Shown one piece after another: positions 34,061-48,200 of a stretch of 64,000 nucleotides of DNA. The notes below the pieces were generated by a model. That model searched no databases, had not been told where the DNA came from, and worked only from the letters and a program-made list of their open reading frames with translations. Position numbers and translations under genes: made by a program. Each line of letters starts with the position of its first letter. The first letter of the stretch is position 1. Source of the DNA: Lingula anatina (Eukaryota; Brachiopoda; Lingulata; Lingulida; Lingulidae); assembly GCF_001039355.2 (NCBI RefSeq), contig NW_019775569.1, forward strand, positions 217,727 through 281,726. The letters are read 5' to 3'.

Positions 34061-37000
34061 CTTATTTTGTACCAAAGACACATGAAAAGAAAAAATTGTC
34101 TTTATTTCAAATTAACACAACCAATACATGCACAAATTTTATGAATGAATTTGGGGAATGCACTTTGAAATATGTTTATCTTGAATTGTAGCTTTTGAAA
34201 ATATTACGTTGGCCTTGTTCTTTGTTTTGAGTTGGTGGTTGACAATCTGATTTTGGTTATGGCATTAGCTGAATCAGCATGTCTTGAATCTGTTGTGGTA
34301 ATGATGAATTACGAGTAGCTTACATTTGCCTAGATTTCTGTGGTGTAAGGTTTCCTCATGTTGACTGCTTTTGTGTGCGTTTCAACCATATTTGTCATAT
34401 ATATGCCATCTTTTGTTAATCATACCCGTGTTTCTGATCAGCATTGTCTGCTGCAAAGCAGTTTTAATAGTTAACACAATAAGTTGTTTCATTCTGTATT
34501 CAGAGATAGTGTTCAGGTTCTCAGAATCCAACCTAGACCAGTTCTAGACATTCAGATGAATTCACACTACTATGTTTTTTGCATGTTATCCAAGACTAAT
34601 GGAGTCAAAGAGATTAAATATGTTATTGTAGAATGAGTTGAACTTTTTGTCTAAGTTGTATATTGAGAAAGGAGAAAGGTTCAGATCTGTACACCAGATA
34701 TAAAGAATATATTATTTTTATGCTTGTTCATCATCATTTACTTTTGTATTTTGAAAAGCATACACCAAATTTATCCTTTGTTAGAAGTCTTGTTTGGTTT
34801 GTCTTGTTTAACATTACAGCCAGCATTCGAGATGGTTTTGTAGCATTTCTTATACTTTAGGGGGAAAACCATACATTTATGAAAAAATTGAAAAAAGACT
34901 TTGCAATCTTGGTTTGGTGTTTAGTACGCTATAGTACCATGTCCTGAAAAAAAAAGGATTCACACACTTTGCAATAAATATAGAATATTTTAAAACTAAA
35001 TTTAGGTTACTGGCTACATGCTTGGAATCATAAGGAAGCCATTATGTAGAGGTTATCCTATACAGGATTTTCAAGCCAAATCTAACTTTTTTTTTTTTTT
35101 TTTTTTTTTTTTGAGAAAAAAAAGCAAATTTCTCCCACTGTTGAATTATTGCACGATCTTTCCCTGCATTTAGATTCAATGCTTTGTGTATTCTTTTTAT
35201 TAGATTACTTGGTTCTTAATGTATCCTGATTCATACAGAATGCTTAAAGTTCCTGACGTTGCATTAAGAAATTTCAACATCGGATGCCCCTTATTTGAGC
35301 TGTTTTATAGTTTCCAATGTCTGAATTGAAAAAGACGTATATCAATGCATTGGATATCATTGGTATTTAAAATGTACCTAGGTACATTTTTAACGCGTGT
35401 AGTACGCCTATGCCAGTTGTCTCAACGTTACAATGAATATGACTACAGACTAGATTTTCCATTATTTGTTGTAAAGAGAAACCAAATTGGGAGAATGTAA
35501 AGTTCCATTTAGTTTCTTATAAAAACTGCTTTATAATACAGAAATGTATGTATGGAATATAGCGGATCTCCATTTACTAGCATGTGGGACTCTTATTTCA
35601 CTTGCACCATTGATTGGAGTTGACCGTCCCAATCTAATCACTAGAATGCATTTGGCTTGTGACGTAGTTCCGTGATTGACGAGGTAAACTTCCATCAAAC
35701 GCGTTCAGACTCGAGAACATGTATATAAGTTTGAAAATTGTGAAGCTGGTCCGCATCAACTCCGAAACTCTGGTTAACTAAATACATCAGCTCAGTAAGA
35801 AGTCGTGAAAACAAATTAACATTATTATCTGATTTTTAATACATGTCTTGTCAATTGATTTTGATTTAGATGATTTTTAGAATTGACATAGAATCCATAT
35901 CTGGTAATTTCCATTGCCGTCAAAGATTTTCAGATTTTTTATTTTTGAAAATTGGCATTGGCATGATTACATGATTACATTTACATTTTACATTATACTT
36001 TGAATACAAAATATGAATCAACATGTCATGATATATGATTTATCAGTAAAGTAAACTTTCATAACGCATGTCATTTTTCCTATACGTTTACAGAGTGATT
36101 TCATTTAAAATCTCCAGCGACCGACAAGAAGTACTGATTGCCCTAGGTTTTCCCACGCGTCTGTTCACTAGAGATGCGACGTGTCACATTTTAATACTAT
36201 TAAGCGACTAGGAGTGATTACCATAAGTACAAAGTGGAAACTTAGACGTGGAAAAGGAGAAAGGGCAATAGAAATTATCACTCCGAAGAACTGGTCAATA
36301 AAGATTCTCGTTGAAATGAGTTTGCACTGAAACAACGACGCCCGATTTTAGCTTATGTAACGGTGCACTCACAAACAGTTACTGAACATTATCACAAGAA
36401 TGACAAACGAAAAACAGTGACTAATAGGAGATATGTATTTATTAAAATCTATCGTTATAAAGATTAATTACCTGTCATGCTAGGTCTTGTAGAAAACTAC
36501 TGCGTAGATTATGTTGTGTGGCATTCATTCCCACGTATCCAGGATTTGTTCAAGTTTTGTTCTGTCCTTTGACAATTAAGTTTTTCATACGCAGAGTTTG
36601 TTAACGAAAAGAAATCGGTTTAGGGATAAAATGACATCGTTTTTATAGGTTTCTAGTTTAACTGGTTAGAAAATCCAATGTTTGGGTTGTAAAATGATTA
36701 CAACCACTATGTTTGTGAAGTTTTATATCTAAAAAATAACTCCAGAGGAAAACACGACGGTTAATCAATCTTAAGAACACCTGCACAAGTAGTCAGCTGT
36801 TTTGACCTTTTGATTCTCGAAACCATTCAAACTTAATTGTGTGACAAAAGTTCTTCCTATTTTTGCAAAACGCTTACGGTAGGCCTACGTTGCTTTATTA
36901 TGCTAGTTTGAAACTGTGAAACATTCCCTGTAATAGTGTTAGTATTATATAACCCGTTTTATTACAAAATGCTCCATCATTGCCAGTAATTTTTTACATA

Positions 37001-39120
37001 TGCAATGGCGCATCCAGGACACTGCCTCGTGTGGACACGTGACTCCCCTCCACCCTTAGCTTCGGTAGTGCCCCACCCCCCTTGCCTGCTCCAAACAGTA
37101 TAATGCACGTAACTTTCCCTTCTCTGTGTCCTATATATTAGATAGTTTTAAAAAGATGTATGTGTCTTTATAATTGATAACATTTGATTTTGTCCCAGAA
37201 TATATAGGATGTCTTTTAATTTTCCTTCAGTCAGCGTCTAAATGAGACCACGGGCGGTACAAATAACCTGCTTGCATGAATATTGTACGTAGGCCATCGT
37301 CAGCTGCCTCCCAAACATTTTTCTCAACCAACAGCTCTGCCTTTCCCCGCTGTTTTCTTTGCGTAGGCTTACTTCCAAAATCGTCATGGCATCCGTATTG
37401 GTAAGCTATCCTTGTCAATAACGTGGATACATAGAATATGATTAGATGGACATCTTTCGTACAATAGTCTAAGCTGCCCAATATCCTGTACTCCTCAGAA
37501 CAAAAAATACTTCCTATAAAGCCTGCGAGGTGAAACCGAGAAATCAATTTGCTTTCACTCGAGTGGATATCCTTTACATCATTTAAAAAATCTTTTTTGC
37601 CTTAAAATGTTAAACTTTGCTCCTTAAGTTAATATTTGCTACTGTAGATTCTTGCCTAATTAATATATGGCGACAACATAAGGTTTTGGTCTTGGATGAC
37701 ACGTATAGGCCGTCTTACCTTAGACCATCTGGATAAAGAATTTTATGCTTTAAATGGCTTGCAACTTATATGGCTTGTTTGCTCTTAAATGAACCACGGT
37801 AAATAGACCTTATCAAAATGTAAAGTTTGCGGTGTAAAACAGACCTTTTACAGCATATTCGGAGCCCAGTTTCCCTTGCACAGGCCATTAAATTAAACCT
37901 TATCTAAATGTACATGAAAAACTAATTGATTTTGTAATTACTTCAAATTATCCGTTAAAATCTTTCTGTTATAATCTTGCTTTGGTACAGCTTAATCAGG
38001 TAATGAGTAAGTTGCAGGTGCTGTAATTACATAAACTACCGCCACTAATGTCTAGCTATAATACGCGTATATCGATTCCTCACGCTTCCTACGCCGACAC
38101 AGTTGTCAAGCAGCTTTTCATAGGCTACTTCCCAATGACAAGTCTCAGCCATGTCGATTGAACAAATTTAGTTGATTGCTACGGCTAATCAATTTTAAAC
38201 CGATCAAATTTCCCACTTGAAGAATTGACACGGTTCGCCTTTTGTTTAAAACTGTATCGTTCATGAGGAATGGTGTAAATATTGAATCACCCATGTTGGG
38301 AGGAAGAGTGCAAACGTAAGAAGCAAACCCCAATCTATGCTGAGATATGGGCTGAGAACGCTGTGGCACCCAACCACCCCTTAAAACGATATATAGAAAA
38401 TCTAACCAATCATCGATATTTTGACATTTTTCTTCGGATGTAAATTATGTTACATACATTCTAAGCCTGCGTTTTCACAAGATGCAATGAAATATATTTC
38501 AAAAACACAAATAGAACAATTCCATCAATTTATTATTTTTTCAGATTTTTACGCAGATACACTAGACCGTGTCATTTTCTTAATGTGTAACATTATGTCA
38601 GCTCAAAATTACAAATATATCGGTTTTAGTCAAATTTATGTTAGCTGTTCTTCGTCACATATTTACTGTTTGGAGCCCCACGGCAATCTCGCTGTCGTCA
38701 CACGTGGCGTTTCAATTTTCGATCCAAGGCACTTCAAAGCTTGCGCTTTGCATACTTAAATGTAATTAAATATCGCGTTCCCCCGCACTATCTCTCGAGG
38801 CTGACTCAATTTTAACGATGTTTGGTTTTGTTCTTTAAAAGGATTGCTCTCCGTGTTCTTAATACCAAAATGTTTTGGCGTCTCACAAATTACGTCACCA
38901 AGAAAACAGACACTGCCTCCTGATGCTCTCCACTGGCTGTCCTCTTATCAGCTGAAGCGCCCTTTTGGAAGATTTGATGACATTGATAGGTCCACGGTAT
39001 TATGAGGGTCCAGAAATACTGAATTGCCCATCAGTTTCATCTTTCAGCTAGCATCGCAGAAGCACAATCGAGATAGTAATTAAGCAGCGCTAAAGCGGCT
39101 CCGCTGCAACTTTGACACGT
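31641..39120. other. Gene-free interval upstream of HDC (about 7.5 kb)
   Basis: No exon with recognisable homology was found. The first part holds the 3' UTR of the membrane-protein gene. There are TTTA microsatellites (33714, 34021), a T tract at 35089-35113 and a diverged 50 bp direct duplication (33668 and 33772). Open frames at 37227-37547 (minus) and 38421-38759 (plus) lack any recognisable domain. The rest may contain HDC regulatory sequence; none was identified with certainty. Confidence 0.5.
33668..33822. repeat. Local direct repeat of about 50 bp, spaced 104 bp
   Basis: Two stretches sharing the core CATCAACAGCTGTAATT with similar flanks start at about 33668 and 33772; a TTTA/TTA microsatellite lies between. 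Each core contains the E-box CAGCTG. Confidence 0.7.
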
Positions 39121-39135
39121 TGTAGTTTAAAAAGT

Positions 39136-39143
39136 TATAAAAG
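39136..39143 (+). promoter_or_regulatory. TATA box TATAAAAG of HDC
   Basis: TATAAAAG lies 69-76 bp upstream of the HDC start codon. With the usual 25-30 bp spacing this predicts transcription starting near 39165-39170 and a 5' UTR of about 45 nt. Assigned by motif and position only. Confidence 0.55.
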
Positions 39144-39211
39144 AAAACACATATTAGCACTGTCTTAAGTTTCAGGTGAACGATATTCTGTTCGGACATT
39201 GAGCTAAGGAC

Positions 39212-42200
39212 ATGGATTTCGACGAATACAGAAAGCGAGGTAAGAGGCAAACTATTTTTGTGACGCATAAAAAATAACAAAACGATTCGCCGATTGTAAC
39301 GTTTCAAGGAAAGATTGCTGGGCACATTGTTGGCAGAAGTATTATTTAAAACCAATGTGATTCTTTGATTTCAAGTATTTACGCAACAGAAATTCAAAAT
39401 TTCTAGTTGTCCAACATAAACGGTGCACCTTTTTTTTTCGAAAATTAAGTCAGGTATCAAATATCTATGTATAACACGAAGTTATTTCTAAAAGACACCG
39501 GACAATTCGTGCTTCGGGTTCCACCTTGTCAGTGAGGAGTACAACTTCCTTATTACCATTCAGATGGAGCATAGGCAGATAAATTAGAAGTATTACTTGA
39601 CTCGCGCTTCAATTTCTCTTTCAAATTTGGAATTTTCTTTTAAATTTGGAACAAATCAGTTACCCACTCAAACCTTTTACCCACTCAAAATGCTTCCACG
39701 CAATGGCTGTTGGATATATAGAAACCGTAATGGCCGAAGAATGCTTTGAAATGTATATGGAAGATACAAGTATATTGAAGATATGGTTCCCATTAGGTGA
39801 AATGAGATTTTTATAACACCTTAAATTGTTAGTACTCCAACGAAGCATTGGCATCTTTAGGGTTATACTGACAGCTGCTTTTTGACTTGGCTGAATCCAC
39901 GATGGTATTTTAATTTTCTTAAAGCGTTATATTGCCAAGTAAATGAAAATTAAACCATTTAAAGTCATACAATAATGAAGCTTGTGTTCACTACCTTTAT
40001 TATTGTTTTCATACTACCAGGCTGATGAACACTTTTGCTCCTTTAAAGAAATTTTGATTTATCCTTTATACGAGGTAGCAAGGGGTTTCTGTTTAGATTG
40101 TATTACTGTTATTATTATTATCGTTATGTGGTACCTTTTACATAATCATTATACATGTAGGAACTTGAAATTTTTCATCCATTAAAAACAGCTTTCTAGA
40201 TCACTAACAAGCATGGCCGCCAAAAATATATTGGATTTTGATTTTTCTATACAATCCTGCTTGAATGGCAGCACCGAGAAGTGCAAATAGGGCTCTTCTA
40301 AGGTACGGGATTGCATTTGCCTATAAGCAATCCTCATACGAAAGGTTCCTGGTGACTTTTAATTTTTCTTTAAATATAATTCAAGAAGCAAGTGCCTACA
40401 GTATTGAAATTGTTACATTAAATTGAACACAATAGGTATGGCCAGGGTATGATTTCGTTTTATTCAAACTTGCCAATGATAATTTTGCAGGAATAAGCTA
40501 ATCTGCGGACTAGCAAACAAATATTGTCTTAGACAATGGAATCAAATAGTTCAGTTTATTAGAAAATGTGCATATTTATTCAGAAGTTTGCTAAAAATAA
40601 GGTCGATGAATCTCGAAGCCAATAATTAATAAATCAACGATTTAGAGACTGTGTCAGTAGGCCTAAGCATTAACTTACAGATGGAATTTCAAAAATTAAG
40701 ATTTTGCTTAATTTGAATGAAAATATAAAAAGCACAGTAATGACCAACACGTTAGTTTTCATCATTTCCTTTGCTTTCTAATCCAACAAAACAGTTCCTT
40801 TTTCAAGAGTCCGATCATTATAGAGTCTGTCAGACCCTGTGTTTTAAAACCGGCGAACCTTCAAGTTCATAGGTTCTAGAGCTTGGGATCCCTTTGGACA
40901 CCTGCTTTAAACACGGAAAGTGGAAGAGATTGGAAAAAAATGCGCACGCCTGACAAAGTTTATTTAGAACGAAGGCGAAATGCGATTAAAACTAGATCAG
41001 AGAGAAGAGAGGCATCTGCATATTTGTGAAATGAACATTTAAATCAGTTTTTTGGGGGATATTAACTTTGGGTTTCACAAAACGAACGGGTATTCATGAA
41101 AAGCCAAAAATTAAATATACAGTCAGGTGTTGAAAAATAATAATAATAATGAACGACTGCCTTAAACCGCACACAAAAATCTTCCCACGCCATTTTTATT
41201 ACAGAGCCCAATCGTGATCTTCTAGTGTGAACTAAAGTGATTATAGGAACAAATTTACTTAAAATGCTGTGAAAAGTACATGACTTTTGGTAATCGATTG
41301 AGCCTTTGTGTATCCTTGGCATCAATTCCATTGAGATGCCAGTTTTGCCTTGAAGACACTGCTGTCATATTTGTTCCATAGAATGACAAAAAGTTCTCTT
41401 TGGCCAACGATAACATAATTGTTGATATTAGTTGACAGTCAGTTCTTTAGACTGACGTTAATACAAATATTAAATTCTACAAGAAATATTTTCCAAAGCT
41501 TTCGTCAATATACGTTAGCATCGTTTGGAGACATCTAAACTGTGTTGCAGTTTTAAACGACCAGGGACATATGTCATATAAATTGGTTGTGACTACCAGT
41601 GTATTTAACCCACTGTCTTAGATAAACTTGTACATCTTGGGGAAGTTCCGGTTGTCATTTAAAGATTGCAATGGTTGTATAGATGGTGGGATTTTTATTC
41701 AATTTCGATAACTTTCTCATAAATGCCCATGTCCATTAAACGGCACAACCGATCAAAAAGAAGTTGAAAAGAAGTATTCGTCAAGAAACCAGAAACCACC
41801 TTCTGCCAAAACGCCATTTGGTCACAACATTGCTAATGAGGTCGAAGGGGCGCACAACGCGTCTTCTCTAAACAATGCGACAAATTAAAGAACAGAATAG
41901 CATGCTAAATCAGATGAAGAAGTCAGTATGTAAATTCATAACTTGAACAAATAACAAATGGATAATTCGTAAGAGAATAACTGTAAGTTACGTACATAGT
42001 TCTAATACCATTTCTTCTCGGAAAGCATGTTTAAGCATTGTTATTTAGACAAAGCAATAGTGCATTGTTACCTCGCGCGCCATTAGAATACACACTGTAC
42101 ATAGATAATATCCTTTTTTCTAACGTGGCACGTGTTTTCAAACAATACAAGAGGAACCACAATTATTCAAGGACGGAAAAGGTTCAAATGTTTTTTTTTT

Positions 42201-45200
42201 ATTGCCATCTCGTATAGTATCCGAATCAAGTAGAAACATTTGTTTCTCATTTGCACTTGGGATTGGGAATTAAGTGGGTTTTGCTAAGACGTTTGCCATT
42301 CGTCAAAGCGTGCATTTTTTCTATAATTGAGCTTGAGAAAAATAGATAGCATAACCAAGGCACCATTGTACATTATTTTTCTTAAAAAGCGTGACATTTA
42401 TCAGCTGTAGGAAAGACCTGGAATCTTTTCAGCACAGAGTTTTAATAGTTGGATTTAAAGTGCATTGCATACTCTATCATATCACAAACGTTACAGATCC
42501 ATTTTGGTGGCATAATCTTTGGACAAAGATACCTTTGTCTCGTTAAGGGTTTAGGCACTTTTTTAATATCCTAAATAATGGCGGCACCTGGAACTCGGCA
42601 ACTTTGGCAGTCTCTTTCTCAAGGGAAATAATAATAACCCAATAAATGCGTAGCTTATCAAGAACGAAAGGTCTGTGATTCAATTATTTTGAGGCCGTTT
42701 CCGTTAGAGTCCACTTTAGGGGGAGCCAGACTGTACTGTTTCGCGATCTGATTGCGTCGTTTTTGTCCAAGTCCTTTCTTTTTAATTTCCCCCTCTCCTG
42801 TGCTAAAGTATTTGGATGTAAAGATTATCACTTATTTCCTTCATCCATATTTTATAGGACATTAACATGATTTTAATCCATGGTCTGGTGAGTAATTTTA
42901 ATGTAATTAAAAATCTTAGTCAACTTATCACATCTTTATTTAAGAGCTTGAGATGCACCCTCAGATAGAGCAGACTTTGCTATTTAAATAAATATATATT
43001 AGTCTAAAAAAAACGCAATTTTTTGTTTTTGACCACAGCGCTTCCAAATGCCGAAATATGGTCATTGTATTCAATGACAGAATACCATCTCAGTCCTGCA
43101 TTAGAGCATTGTTACGCTTGATTGATTCCAGACAATGGCTAGATTTAGATTTTCAGACATCTCATCTGTACACAAATTGGGACAAAAGTTTTGTATAATT
43201 CAGTTGTCCCGATAATAATGCAGTTGTCCACAATCAATGCTAGTGGCCACTGGAATCAGAAAACCCAAGGTAAGAAGGTTAAATTCCATGTTGACATCAT
43301 GCCACCGCTGTTTGATCTGGACATGGGGTCGTGTCATTGGCCATTGCTGATGGCACAGTGTTATGGTTTGGGCATAAGATTTGGGCATAAGTGACAATTC
43401 TCAGACAGAACTCGTGGTGATTGTGCCATTCATGCACCAATACCCAATCCTACACTTGCTCCAGCAGGACAACGTCCGTCCCCATAATGCCATGATAGCA
43501 CAGGCGCATCTGCAGGAACAGGTCCAGACTTTTGTTCTTTAGACCAGGAATGTGTTCCATTGTGCATGCCTGCCAAGAACTGGGGAGACGACTGCATAAG
43601 CGTCAGTCTCAGCCTACCACCGTAATAGAGTTAAGAGCTGCACTGGTGGAAAAATGGAGAAGGATAACTCATAAAATCATAGACATAACAAAACTTGAGT
43701 TTCTTTCTTTCTTTTTTCCTATTTTGGCTAGTACATATTCATAAACAACAATTTGTTTATGGATAGTACAGGCATCAACGTACAAACATGTATACACAAT
43801 TTCGGTCTCTCCTTCCCTCTCTTTAATTCTGTTGAAATTTTTATTGTTTCTCTTTTTTACTAGGCAAAGAGATGGTGGATTACATAGCCAATTATCTAGA
43901 GAATATCCGTGAACGTCGAGTGTTTCCAGACGTCAAGCCGGGCTATATGCACGACCTGGTACCTGAGTCGCCGCCATTGCAGGGAGAAGCCTGGGAGGAC
44001 ATATTTGGTGACGTAGAGAGGGTCATAATGCCAGGGGTAGGTATTCATATTAGGAGTCTTGACATTCTTCTAAATTAGAGGAACATGCATAATATTTAGA
44101 ATGATTTATAATGCACGACAAGGTGTTTATATTTCCAAAGTAAAGGTGGTATACATTCTTTGGTGACACACATGTAGAGAGTCGAATCTCCAGTGTCACG
44201 TTTAGAGTCATGATGTAAGGAAAAGATTAGGCTTTATGTGCTGGCTTTATGTCACTGTTACAAAATATATGTAAATATACCACTGATGTTTGATAACCCA
44301 GAAAGACTCATTATGCCAGGGGTTGGTTTACATTTACAGGGAATATCATTAAAGCACATCTCTATCTTATCAAGAAAAGCGTTTTATATCAATTGACAAC
44401 ATTTAGGTCACTTCTATAAATTCGACATTTTATTCATTTCAGATCACCCACTGGCAAAGTCCACACATGCACGCATATTTTCCCGCTTTAAATTCTTTTC
44501 CTTCTCTACTTGGTGACATGTTAGCAGACGCAATAGGGTGTTTGGGCTTCACGTGGGTAAGCTTTTATAGTTATTTATAGTTGTTTCAAAAGATGCCAAA
44601 CTCGATTTACGGTGTCTAGAAAACCCGATTTGAAGACATATGTAGCCTGTTTTATTGATATATCTATTTGTCTCTTTCCTTTTTTATCCTTATTGATTAC
44701 TGTTTGAAGAACCTTATAATAATATTGTTTGTTTTAATTCAGAATTGTACATTGTTTCAACACTTTGCATTTTTTTTTTTGCAGGCGTCCAGCCCTGCGT
44801 GCACGGAGTTGGAAACCATAGTAATGGATTGGTTGGGCAAGATGATAGGACTTCCTGCAGAATTTCTCCATAGCAACCAGCAAACAAAAGGTGGCGGAGT
44901 GATACAGGTGAAAATATGAAGTGTTAAGGTTAAAGCGGACGCAGATCTGTAGATTAAAAACTACACATCTTTAAACTCTATTAGCGACAATTTTAAATCC
45001 GTTTAGAGTTACGCATTTCTCATTTGTCTTTTGCAAAAATAAAAGAGGGATCGTCTTGTTTGAGCAGCTCACAACTTTTTCATTTGCACGTGCAGACGAC
45101 CGCAAGTGACGCCACATTTGTTGCCCTGTTGGCAGCGCGCAGCATGGTGATCAAGAAATACCGCGCCATGGACAATAATCTGGAAGACGCGGAGATAAAC

Positions 45201-48200
45201 TCGCGGCTAGTGATGTACTGTTCGGATCAGGTAAGAAATCGACGCTCGCGGCTAGTGATGTACTGCTCGGATCAGGTAAGTAATTGACGAATCCATGAAG
45301 GGATAAAGAAAAGATTATTAGATTGCCTATATCAACTATTTTGATAAACAGAATTTTATGAAATATGTTTGTCTTAGAACCGTGACATTATTCTGAATTA
45401 GACCCACAAATAATGTCATATGATAATTAAAGAATAGACCATATAATGATTTTCAGGTTTTTCCAAGAGTCTTACGCAATTTTAATGATAAACCTTTTTA
45501 TTCATCTTAAGGCACATTCATCTGTGGAAAAAGCCAGTTTGATAGGTTTGGTAAAATTGCGTCTGCTCCCAAGTAATGACTCCCTTAGCCTGTGTGGTCA
45601 GACACTCAGGGACGCCATTGAAGAGGACAGGTCACGGGGGCTCATCCCCTTCTTTGTAAGTCTGCCCTGAACTAGGATCCCCAGTAAATATATATATTTC
45701 ATTTCGAAACCACACATAAAACAGAATCATACAGTGCATTCCGAACAAGTTGATCCGCCGACTATATATGGCCGACCCCACTAATAAGCGATACCACTTA
45801 TTCCCTGAAGGTGTCCCCCTCTCCACCAGCGCCATTAAAGGGATTAAATCTCGATTCATAGGTTTAACTACTCGGCCCCTGCAGCAACGGCGCGTGTGGA
45901 GGCGGGGAGACCATCAGGTAATTAGTCGGAGCTGCTTTTAAGTGAGTCAGCCATATTTAGTCCGTGGATCAGCTTGCTGCTGAATGCCCTCATAGTGATA
46001 TAAATATTACTTAGAATGTTGCTAAGACAGAAGGGGTTGGTTGGCCTTAATTTGATGTTTTATTTTGTAATATAAAGGGCGTTTACTTACAGTCTTTATA
46101 TGCAGTCTGTATATGTGTGCTATCCTACTTTTCAATTTGTGCAATATATAAGACACTTAAAATTTCTTTATGATAAACCATCATGTTCTACTTCGTAATT
46201 TTAACTTCTTCTGTCCTGCTTGGTGTAAATCATCTTGCATCAAACACAAGTTTAGATTAATATTTTATGATGAATATTGAAAACAGCTGGTCAGTCTACA
46301 CCATTTCACCCTTTTCATTACAAGTAAACAAACACTGTTCATGGGAGTAAATAAATACTCCATAATATACTTCAACCTGGCTTCTTTTTGTTAAACAATA
46401 ACCTACATTTCGGTATAGCTATATCCATTTCAATCATTAACTCTTTCAGTCAAATTCCCAAGGTACATGTCACAAGCATTTCCAAATGGCATTGTGTGTA
46501 ATTTAGCCTACCATTTTCACAGATGTCTCTCTAATGGATTTCCTTCGCGTAAACCTAGAATTTCTTGGGCGATGATTCTATTTCTCCTCGCGTAATAACA
46601 CCACGTACCGTTATATTACATCTCGCGGGAATTGGAGTGTAAAAAATTACCGGCGGTGTTTCTCCCCGTCTTTATGTATAAGGCAGGCAGTGTGAAGAGA
46701 GGCCGAGTTCTATTGAATTTCATATTCTCTTTTTTCGTATATCTGTTTGTAAGTTTGCAACGTTATTGAAGGAGCAAAATTGTCAGGCTATAGAAATTAA
46801 GGCGCATTATCTGGGGATCCCGCAGTTCAGTCGTTAAAAGAAGCTATGAACACCAAGTTTCAATGACAAAGTATTAGCTTATGATCGCCTTTTCTATCCT
46901 ATCCCTTAATTAAAAATGTCAACTTCACCTTTATTCAAAGCACTGCATCCAAATACATTTTCCAGACCGTTTCTAGATTTCAGCCATTCCAACGTAAATT
47001 CGTTGCAAACCATCTGTCGCTATTTTAAGTCACCGTGCTTGATTTCGAACCCTGGTGCTTAATTAAGCTTCTATAGTTAAGGTATTTTAAAGGTGATATT
47101 TCTAAACCACGGAGGTATTTTTGATTTGATACAAAAATATTTAAACTTTACGGTTTTTTTGTCCAAGCAAATATATACATTTTATTTACAACCCATTTCT
47201 GAAAGTTTTGGAACAGCTTAGCTTTTATTTGTCGGTCATTTCTACAATATTGGGCCAAGTCCTCTGAATTGTAATGTAATAACTTTTTTGTTCTAGGTTT
47301 GTGCCACATTGGGAACAACAGGTGCATGCAACTTTGACAACCTGGAAGAGCTGGGACCTGTATGTAAGTGAATCATTGTGAACAGATCACATCACCAATG
47401 CAAAAGTTTCTTGTTTAACTTTGTTATTTATAATTCAAACTTCAAGATTTTTCTTCAAACTTAACCGTTTGCTTCCAAAGATGCGTTATCTAGAAATCTT
47501 CGTGGTTTATCCGACGTCACAGAAATCAAAGCTACGATGTCTTTTTATAATCACATTAGTCCAATTGATCTAACACAAAAAAGGAGCTTTTTTGCATTCA
47601 ACCATTATTCTAAGGACGTTTGCCAGATATACTGATAAACTTAAACAAGCTGCAGTGTCTAGATAATGGTTTTGTCTCTGTACATCTTCGAGTTGCATCT
47701 CTTACAGATTGTTGACGGATAGGGCAACTTAAACAAAGTAAACGAAATTGAACTATTTGCAACTTGTTTAATTTAATTTGCACTGATTGTAAATTCAATT
47801 CAGGTCCCACTGTGAGGGGAAGTTCTGGTGTAAACTTAATTACACTTAAAGAATACGTAATCTTAGGCTTTCTTGAGTATGCCTTACATGCTGAGTATTT
47901 TACGACTCGCATCTTTCAAACTGCCGTTTATTTATTAATTTTTTTTTTTTTTGGGGGGGGGGTGTCAAGGGGGGGATGAAAATAAAAACCCAAATGATAT
48001 TGTTGATGTATTCAACAATTTACGATATTAGTCAACACTACATGTATTAGCATTCAAGCTCTAAATACCTCTGTGTAAAATTTTGAATGGTTATTTTAAT
48101 TTTGGTTTAAGCTAAGTAAACAGTAACATACATTATTATTATTATTATAATTATTATTATTATTAGTTGTATTTTCACTTCCTGTTAGATTTAGTATTTC

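Noticed and set aside
37003-37020. CAATGGCGCATCCAGGAC, resembling one end of a hAT element
   Set aside because: No opposing inverted end found within several kb; a single short match is not enough.
37227-37547. 106-codon open frame on the minus strand upstream of HDC
   Set aside because: No recognisable motif, no clear splice context, and codon content looks random; likely a chance frame.
38421-38759. 112-codon open frame on the plus strand
   Set aside because: No domain, signal peptide or conserved motif; AT-rich background gives such frames by chance.
45750-45941. 63-codon frame in HDC intron 6
   Set aside because: Coincides with the diverged MITE and matches no protein; HDC exons 6 and 7 join in frame without it.
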